6,678 nt of DNA. It comes from Bacilli bacterium. GTDB taxonomy: Bacteria; Bacillota_I; Bacilli_A; RF39; UBA660. Below are positions 1-5,008 of the stretch, one piece after another (position 1 is the stretch's first letter; each line of letters begins with the position of its first letter). The notes under the pieces were generated by a model. That model was not told the origin of the DNA. It worked only from the letters and a program-made list of their open reading frames with translations, and did not search any database. The stretch lies in the NCBI GenBank assembly GCA_017411235.1, contig JAFPMR010000133.1, positions 1 through 6,678 of the forward strand. The letters are read 5' to 3'. The position numbers were made by a program, and so were the translations under genes.

Positions 1-788
1 GTAAATGGTTTTGCTATATCATGGAATAACATAGCTAGTCTTAACTCTAGTTTAGGTTCTATTGCTTTCATAGATGCAAATGTATGATTTAATGCATCAT
101 AGATATGATGAGGATCATTTTGATTGAAGTTTTCTAATAATGTTAATTCTGGTATTACTTCGATAAATATTTCAAAGTATTTTTTAATATAGAATTCACT
201 TCTAGGAGTAACTAATAGTTTAGATAATTCATCTCTAATTCTTTCGGGAGCTACTGTTTTTACTAGTTCTTTGTTCTCTATCATGTATTCTTGTGTTTCT
301 GGATCAATACGCATTGCGTATTCTGCAGATAATCTAATTGCTCTAAAAATACGTAATGGATCTTCTTTTATTAATGAGTCATCTTCACCATTTATTTTGA
401 TTACTTTGTTCTTTATATCTAAGACACCGCTACTATAATCGATTAGTCCATCTTCATCAGAATATGCTAATGCATTCATAGTAAAATCTCTAGTAGCGAG
501 ATCAGCTTCTAGAGTATTTTCTCTAGTACGATATTTAGATATTTCCATTGGGAATTTAGCGTTTACAATACCAAGTCTTGAATCGTTTTCTCCACAGTAG
601 AATGTATTATAGTCTTTTAAGGCTTTTTTGATTTCTTCTAATGGAGCATTTGTACTGATATCATAATTAGATGGTTTAGTTTCCATTACCCAATTTCTGA
701 CGGCTCCACCTATGATATAGGCTTCATAACCATGTTCATTAATTATGTTCAATACTTCGTTTACTGGTTTTGGAATAACTATATTCAT
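1..788 (-). CDS. cca: tRNA nucleotidyltransferase (CCA-adding) family protein with HD domain, degenerate catalytic site, 3' end cut by window edge
   Basis: The family adds CCA to tRNA 3' ends in the cytoplasm. 262 codons are visible from ATG at 788, preceded by a strong Shine-Dalgarno GGAGGG at 795-800. Motifs in order are GGAVRN (27-32), SNYDIST (40-46), KYRTRE (85-90), TRDFTMNA (99-106, ribose recognition), KEDPLRIFRAIR (141-152, containing the EDxxR base-template motif) and PERIRDEL (181-188). An HD domain follows, with NH at 234-235 and LFHDIAKP ending at 261. The overall order matches class II bacterial enzymes with a C-terminal HD domain. Two things are odd. The expected GGxVRD and DxD read GGAVRN and NYD, so two key carboxylates are amides. 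The segment between KYR and RDFT is about 13 residues shorter than I recall for the Geobacillus enzyme, which removes much of the flexible loop. The protein may therefore lack nucleotide-adding activity while keeping HD metal ligands. The family call is secure; the activity is doubtful. The gene sits 83 bases after the upstream membrane-protein gene, with its own promoter and a terminator between them. Confidence 0.9.
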   Translation of the reverse strand, partial: MNIVIPKPVNEVLNIINEHGYEAYIIGGAVRNWVMETKPSNYDISTNAPLEEIKKALKDYNTFYCGENDSRLGIVNAKFPMEISKYRTRENTLEADLATRDFTMNALAYSDEDGLIDYSSGVLDIKNKVIKINGEDDSLIKEDPLRIFRAIRLSAEYAMRIDPETQEYMIENKELVKTVAPERIRDELSKLLVTPRSEFYIKKYFEIFIEVIPELTLLENFNQNDPHHIYDALNHTFASMKAIEPKLELRLAMLFHDIAKPF

Positions 789-814
789 AGATGTCCCTCC
801 AAATCTTTGTACCC

Positions 815-851
815 TCTATATTATTATACTTAAATTTGTCAAATTTGTATA
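815..851 (-). promoter_or_regulatory. Putative promoter of the nucleotidyltransferase gene
   Basis: On the minus strand a perfect TATAAT lies at 828-823, with TATACA (4 of 6 to the -35 consensus) 17 bases upstream at 851-846. An alternative pair is a perfect TTGACA at 842-837 with TATAGA at 820-815, spacing 16. Either would start RNA about 20-30 bases before the ATG at 788, just upstream of the GGAGGG ribosome binding site. The region lies directly behind the terminator of the upstream operon, which supports independent transcription. AT-rich sequence makes chance matches common, so which pair is used is uncertain. Confidence 0.55.
832..846. repeat. Perfect 15-bp palindrome inside the promoter, possible operator
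   Basis: AAATTTG (832-838) and CAAATTT (840-846) are perfect inverted repeats around one central base. The palindrome covers the TTGACA candidate -35 and lies in the spacer of the TATACA/TATAAT pair. An outer inverted pair, TTATACT (824-830) with AGTATAA (851-857), frames it imperfectly. A dimeric repressor site is a reasonable guess, but no regulator is visible here. The low complexity of AT-rich DNA is the main alternative explanation. Confidence 0.4.
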
Positions 852-855
852 GTAT

Positions 856-885
856 AAAAAAATAATATAGATTACTCTATATTAT
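856..885 (-). terminator. Intrinsic terminator of the membrane-protein operon, stop codon in the loop
   Basis: On the minus strand ATAATATAGA (885-876) pairs perfectly with TCTATATTAT (871-862). The 4-base loop GTAA (875-872) contains the TAA stop of the upstream gene. Six T follow at once (861-856). The stem has 10 pairs but is nearly all A-T, so it may be leaky. A second copy of the left arm at 825-815 could compete for the right arm. Confidence 0.65.
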
Positions 886-3169
886 CTTTTTTCTCCTCAT
901 TTTTAGGTTCTTCTACAACTTTTGGTTCTTCCTGTTTGTTTTTCTTTTTGATGTTTAATCTTTCATCAAACATAGCAAATAAGATTAATGTTAAACCTAT
1001 TATTAGGACATAAATGTATATTGGTATACTTGCCCAGAACTCTAATGTTTGTTTAATTATATGAACTATCATTGCTCCTAATGAGAAATATAATAGTGTT
1101 TTATATTTGTTAATAAATGTAAATAAACTGATTATAAAGAAGATTATTATCATCAATATAGCATCTACTGGTTCATTAATCATTATTAATGAAAGAACTG
1201 TTAGAATGGCAAATGAGATACCTTCAAATAATGGTAGTTCCTTTGATTCTTGATTGAATACTAGTTTTGAGGTTGCTATTAGAGCCATAAATAATCCTAA
1301 GAAGTACACAGAGATGTAATGAACGTCTAAATCACTTATTCCTTTGATATATAATCCTAAAACACTTATGATACTTGTTAGGATAAATAGTTCTCTTTTT
1401 TCTTTATTTGTCATAAAGTGTAAGATACTCCAAATACCTAGTGCTAAGAAGACAATATATCCACTAGCTCCTAACATTTCTAAACCGATGATGATAGCTA
1501 GGAACGAAATAAATGTATAAATGTTAATCTTTTCTTTAACAGCTGATAAGATTGAATATACTAATACTAATGATGAACATAGTAAGACGTTTATTGTTGT
1601 TGCTTCTTTAGTAAATAAAGATAGTGAACATAAGGTAGGAACCATTAGATAATCTTCTATTTTTGGTTCCATCTTACTATAAATAATCATTAATAGTAAT
1701 GGAATTATTACTGTATATTCTGCTTCTTCTTCTAGTGTAGCAAAACCAAGTATTATTGATTCTATTGATAACATTATTGGTATGATGTGTTTAGAAGATG
1801 AATCTTGTAATGATGGAAATGCTTTCTCAACTAGATATACTAATACGGATGTTAAGATTAAGACATATTTTGCTAGATGATCTAGTTCTAATTGGAAACA
1901 TAAGTCTACAAGCATTATTGTAAATGCTGCATATGCTGCTATTTTAAATGCTGGTTTATTCTTAGGAAAGAATAATAATAGCATTAAGAAGATTAAGAAT
2001 CCTGTTAAATAAGTTAATGTATCAAAGTAACTATGATTTGGATTTATTATATTAGATAGTGATACTAATATAGTGAAACCAAATATTAACCATTGTAGAG
2101 TTTTCTTGATTGTTTCTTTTTTAGTAAATTTAGCAAATAACAATAATGGTATTATGCATATTAAATATAATAATGATTTTGGTACATCAAGTGTGCTTAT
2201 AAATGATAGTGATAATACATAGTTAATGAAGAATAAGTATAAGCATTCTCTTTGTTCTTCTTCATCTGATTTAAGTACATACATAGCAAAGAATAAGACT
2301 GTGTATATAATAAATGGTAAGTAGTACCAAATTATATTTTCATTTATAGCTCCTACTTTAGCACCTGTCATTGTTAAGATAATAAATATTATATTAACAA
2401 TGTTATATGCTTTTCTGTCTAAATAGTTTCCATGTAATAGAATATAAACTATTGTAGTATATATAGATAGTAAGATACATAGAATGTATTCTGTATCAAT
2501 AAATATTGATAAGGAAATTATTGCTAGTATTTCTAAAAAATAACTAAATATTTTAATAACAATGTCTTCTGTTTGTTTAGCATATAATTTATAAGATATA
2601 GCAGATACGACGAATGATGCCATGAAATATAATGAAGCATATTCACCGCCAATAGATAGTTCATCTCCGATTAATTCAAAGCATGATAATGATATTAATA
2701 CTATTGGGATAAATAATAGTGATAAGTATTTGAATACTTTACCTGTTTTAGGTATATCCAATTTATTATTACATATCTTATAAGAAGCATAGAATACTCC
2801 TTGGATAAATACTAGTATAAATGGTTTTATTATATTAGGTATATCATCCCAAGATGATGTTAAGAAGACTACTGTAGCAAATACTACTAAAGCAGCACCA
2901 ATTATCATTAATACTGAGTTTGATATTTTAGTTTTATCAATTGGGTCTTTAGGAGGTTTTACTTCTACTTGAGGTTCTTCTCTACCTTCGATTATTGGCA
3001 TACCTGTTTGAGTATTATAACCAGTTACTTTTTCTCCTTCATATAATGGAATACCTGTTTGAGTATCGTAGCCAATTATTTTACGAGTTTCTACTGGTTT
3101 TTTTCTTTTGTTTTGATCTTCATAAATAGCAATTGCTAATATTATTCCTATTACTATAATTAATGTCAT
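872..3169 (-). CDS. Polytopic membrane protein, DUF2157-like, with N-terminal GY-x-TQTG repeats
   Basis: The function is unknown. Numbered from ATG at 3169 (765 residues), one hydrophobic helix (about 2-16) is followed by a soluble, charged linker (17-83). The linker carries two tandem 17-residue repeats starting with GYDTQTG (33) and GYNTQTG (50). A long run of hydrophobic segments, probably around twenty or more membrane helices, fills the rest to about residue 740. The tail is highly charged (KKKNKQEEPK onward) and likely cytoplasmic. The first block, a glycine-containing helix then SSWDDIPN then another helix, resembles DUF2157 and the SCO7613 C-terminal-type membrane domain. An in-frame ATG at 3184 is possible, but 3169 has GGAAGTGAT (3182-3174) 4 bases upstream, 9 of 11 to AAGGAGGTGAT, while 3184 has no such site. 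It lies 18 bases after the DUF2207 gene, so they are co-transcribed. I see no catalytic motif. Roles in envelope biology or transport would be guesses. Confidence 0.85.
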   Translation of the reverse strand: MTLIIVIGIILAIAIYEDQNKRKKPVETRKIIGYDTQTGIPLYEGEKVTGYNTQTGMPIIEGREEPQVEVKPPKDPIDKTKISNSVLMIIGAALVVFATVVFLTSSWDDIPNIIKPFILVFIQGVFYASYKICNNKLDIPKTGKVFKYLSLLFIPIVLISLSCFELIGDELSIGGEYASLYFMASFVVSAISYKLYAKQTEDIVIKIFSYFLEILAIISLSIFIDTEYILCILLSIYTTIVYILLHGNYLDRKAYNIVNIIFIILTMTGAKVGAINENIIWYYLPFIIYTVLFFAMYVLKSDEEEQRECLYLFFINYVLSLSFISTLDVPKSLLYLICIIPLLLFAKFTKKETIKKTLQWLIFGFTILVSLSNIINPNHSYFDTLTYLTGFLIFLMLLLFFPKNKPAFKIAAYAAFTIMLVDLCFQLELDHLAKYVLILTSVLVYLVEKAFPSLQDSSSKHIIPIMLSIESIILGFATLEEEAEYTVIIPLLLMIIYSKMEPKIEDYLMVPTLCSLSLFTKEATTINVLLCSSLVLVYSILSAVKEKINIYTFISFLAIIIGLEMLGASGYIVFLALGIWSILHFMTNKEKRELFILTSIISVLGLYIKGISDLDVHYISVYFLGLFMALIATSKLVFNQESKELPLFEGISFAILTVLSLIMINEPVDAILMIIIFFIISLFTFINKYKTLLYFSLGAMIVHIIKQTLEFWASIPIYIYVLIIGLTLILFAMFDERLNIKKKNKQEEPKVVEEPKNEEKKDNIE
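3000..3066 (-). repeat. Two-copy 51-bp tandem repeat encoding a 17-residue GY-x-TQTG motif
   Basis: A 16-base identical block (ATACCTGTTTGAGTAT on the plus strand) occurs at 3000-3015 and 3051-3066, exactly 51 bases apart and in frame. It encodes the conserved part of two adjacent 17-residue units (GY, D or N, TQTG, I or M, P, then EG), in the soluble segment after the first membrane helix of the DUF2157-like protein. The motif resembles short YD-x-TG-x-P-[IL]-Y repeats I have seen in linkers of other Firmicutes membrane proteins. No function is assigned. Confidence 0.75.
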
Positions 3170-3173
3170 TTTT

Positions 3174-3182
3174 ATCACTTCC
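3174..3182 (-). promoter_or_regulatory. Ribosome binding site that decides the start of the DUF2157-like gene
   Basis: GGAAGTGAT on the minus strand differs at one base from GGAGGTGAT of the anti-16S consensus. It ends 4 bases before ATG 3169. It begins inside the alternative ATG codon at 3184-3182, so that upstream start is disfavoured. The upstream DUF2207 gene has the same geometry. Confidence 0.7.
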
Positions 3183-3187
3183 ATTTA

Positions 3188-4882
3188 TTAATTATCTTCT
3201 TTAGTTAATTTTTCTTTTAGATTTAGAATAGATTTATTTAACTTAGTATAATTAAATTTATCTGGTATTATAAACCATTCTGGTTTAGGTATATTATTTT
3301 TTCTTAGTAAATCTATTACTTTATCAGATACTCCTAATTGATAAGATATTGGTAGTATTTCTAATAAGTAGTTTTCATTTAGTTCTTGGATTCTATCTAA
3401 TTCTTCTTTAGTTATTGTGTTTATAAAGTTGATGAATCCTTCTCTTTTGTTGTATATGCCTTGACCATAAATAGTTCTTTTTGGCATATATTTATAAATT
3501 ACTAAGATTATAAATGAACATATTAAACTAACTAAGAATGCTATTAAGAATCCTATATTTCTTTGGAAAGAAGGTATAAGACATACTACTAAGATTGTCA
3601 GTAATAATGCTAAGAACATACTTGTTTTATCTTTTTTAGATTTTACATTAACGTTTTTTACGAATTTAATTAAGATATATAGAATAAAGATACTTAGTAT
3701 TACTGATAATGGTAATAGTGAAAGTGTATTTATTTCTATGAATGGTAGTGATGTTATTAATACTAAGATTAATGCTATCATTAGTAGTAATATATTCTTA
3801 ATTTTTTCTGGTTTGTCTTCAAAGTATTTTTCTTGTTCATTTTGTTCTTCTAAGTATTTTTTTATTGTGTCAGAAGCTATTTTGTATTTTCTCTTTAAGT
3901 ATTTAGATTCTACACGATCTGCTTGATATATTTTACTTTTATTATCTTTCTTTTCAGATACTATATTTAAGTATTCAGTTAGAGATATGCTCTCTCCTGC
4001 TCTAAATATTGTTTTAAAGAATAGAGCTTCTGTATAATTTGATTCTCTATATTCTTTATTTTTCTTTAAATAGTATTCTTCTTTTTCTTCTACTATTGTT
4101 AAGTATCCTTTAGATGCTAAGTTTAATAACATATAATAGTTATCTTCATCTGTTATTTTTCCATGATCTGCTAAAGCAAGATGTAATGGAGTTATGTTTC
4201 TTGAGAATTTAGATGTTTTTTCTATTCTAGTTGGTAAGTCTTTGCCAAATAAACGCCATAATAAGTAACTAAATACTGTTAATATAAATGGTATTACAAT
4301 ACAAATAACTGTTGCTGAACTCATATAGAATTTTCCGTAGTCTACAACTACTAAGATACTTTGATCTGTTGCTATCTTTTTGTTATATGTTCCTGTTACT
4401 GTATTTCCTTTAACAGTAAAATCTACTAGTTCCGTAATATCATAATTACCATTGTAGATTGTTATGTTATTAACTGTTACTGGGTTTGGTAATTCGATAT
4501 TAAATGTTACACTATTGATATCGTTATCATAGTTATTTTCGATTTCAAATTCATATAAATTATTTTTGCCTTCTTTTGCTTCTATATCGTAGTTAATAGT
4601 ATATGTATCAGCATTATAACGAGAATATAGTTTTGCTATACTTGTTTCGTTTGTTTCAATAGTATAGTTTTTATCTACTTTAAAACTATGTTCTTGATCA
4701 TTCATATTTCTTACTATATATTTTTCGTTACCAAAGAATTTTACTTCTATTTCTTCTTGATAATTATATGTATGATTTTTATTAACTGTAACATCTATTT
4801 GATATTTTTCTATATCGTAATCGTTACTAGCTAATACTATTAAAGGGAATAATAGTATTAATAGATATGTTATTTTTTTCAC
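3188..4882 (-). CDS. DUF2207 family membrane protein with signal peptide
   Basis: The function is unknown; DUF2207 proteins are predicted envelope membrane proteins. Numbered from GTG 4882 (564 residues), a signal peptide MKKITYLLILLFPLIVLA (1-18, likely cut before SND) leads to an extracellular, beta-rich, asparagine-rich domain to about 185. One membrane helix (about 187-209) ends in the family-typical LLWRLFGKD. Next comes a cytoplasmic segment with ITPLHLALADHGKITDED and MLLNLASKGYLTI, which fits the DUF2207 small helical element. Four more helices (about 364-382, 388-408, 423-438, 444-463) follow. The cytoplasmic C-terminus has EGFINFINTITKEELD and LLEILPISYQLGVSDK, matching the family's GFKxFI and LPYAxxLGV motifs. 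A GTG at 4891 is in frame, but the GGGTGAT there is better read as a Shine-Dalgarno 4 bases before GTG 4882, and the shorter form gives a cleaner signal peptide. It is the first gene of the operon and is divergent from the repeat-protein gene. Confidence 0.88.
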   Translation of the reverse strand: MKKITYLLILLFPLIVLASNDYDIEKYQIDVTVNKNHTYNYQEEIEVKFFGNEKYIVRNMNDQEHSFKVDKNYTIETNETSIAKLYSRYNADTYTINYDIEAKEGKNNLYEFEIENNYDNDINSVTFNIELPNPVTVNNITIYNGNYDITELVDFTVKGNTVTGTYNKKIATDQSILVVVDYGKFYMSSATVICIVIPFILTVFSYLLWRLFGKDLPTRIEKTSKFSRNITPLHLALADHGKITDEDNYYMLLNLASKGYLTIVEEKEEYYLKKNKEYRESNYTEALFFKTIFRAGESISLTEYLNIVSEKKDNKSKIYQADRVESKYLKRKYKIASDTIKKYLEEQNEQEKYFEDKPEKIKNILLLMIALILVLITSLPFIEINTLSLLPLSVILSIFILYILIKFVKNVNVKSKKDKTSMFLALLLTILVVCLIPSFQRNIGFLIAFLVSLICSFIILVIYKYMPKRTIYGQGIYNKREGFINFINTITKEELDRIQELNENYLLEILPISYQLGVSDKVIDLLRKNNIPKPEWFIIPDKFNYTKLNKSILNLKEKLTKEDN

Positions 4883-4886
4883 TCTA

Positions 4887-4894
4887 ATCACCCT
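4887..4894 (-). promoter_or_regulatory. Ribosome binding site that decides the start of the DUF2207 gene
   Basis: AGGGTGAT on the minus strand matches the 3' part of AAGGAGGTGAT and ends 4 bases before GTG 4882. The alternative start GTG 4891-4889 lies inside it. Using 4882 gives a protein beginning MKKIT, a normal signal-peptide start. Confidence 0.65.
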
Positions 4895-4899
4895 ATTTT

Positions 4900-4943
4900 A
4901 TTATATCAGTATTATTATAATATATTTTGTTATTATACTTCAA
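4900..4943 (-). promoter_or_regulatory. Putative promoter(s) of the DUF2207 / DUF2157-like operon
   Basis: One candidate is TTGAAG (4943-4938) with TATAAT (4919-4914), spacing 18, giving a leader of about 25 bases. A second is an extended -10, TGATATAAT (4908-4900), without a good -35; it would leave only about 10 bases of leader. The first fits better with the ribosome binding site at 4894-4887. Both lie in the 126-base divergent region 4883-5008, where no small gene is apparent. Confidence 0.5.
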
Positions 4944-4972
4944 TTGATTTTTCTTTTTTATTATTTTATTTA

Positions 4973-4981
4973 TGATATAAT
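4973..4981 (+). promoter_or_regulatory. Extended -10 promoter of the repeat-protein gene
   Basis: TGATATAAT carries the TGn extension plus a perfect TATAAT at 4976-4981. No good -35 lies 16-18 bases upstream, which extended -10 promoters tolerate. The predicted start of RNA is near 4988, just before the ribosome binding site AGGAAGGGAT (4994-5003). The identical 9-mer occurs on the other strand at 4908-4900. Confidence 0.55.
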
Positions 4982-5008
4982 TATTATTAGAATAGGAAGG
5001 GATTCAGT

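Noticed and set aside
3170..3184. Earlier ATG start (3184) for the DUF2157-like gene
   Set aside because: It has no Shine-Dalgarno upstream, and its own codons form the GGAAGTGAT site that serves ATG 3169.
3738..3926. Plus-strand open frame of 62 codons
   Set aside because: It lies wholly opposite the well-supported DUF2207 coding region, with no ribosome binding site or recognisable protein.
4883..4891. Earlier GTG start (4891) for the DUF2207 gene
   Set aside because: That GTG is part of the GGGTGAT ribosome binding site; GTG 4882 gives correct spacing and a standard MKK signal peptide.
4892..5008. Small RNA or riboswitch in the divergent gap
   Set aside because: Only promoter elements and ribosome binding sites are seen; no stable GC-containing stems or terminator are present.
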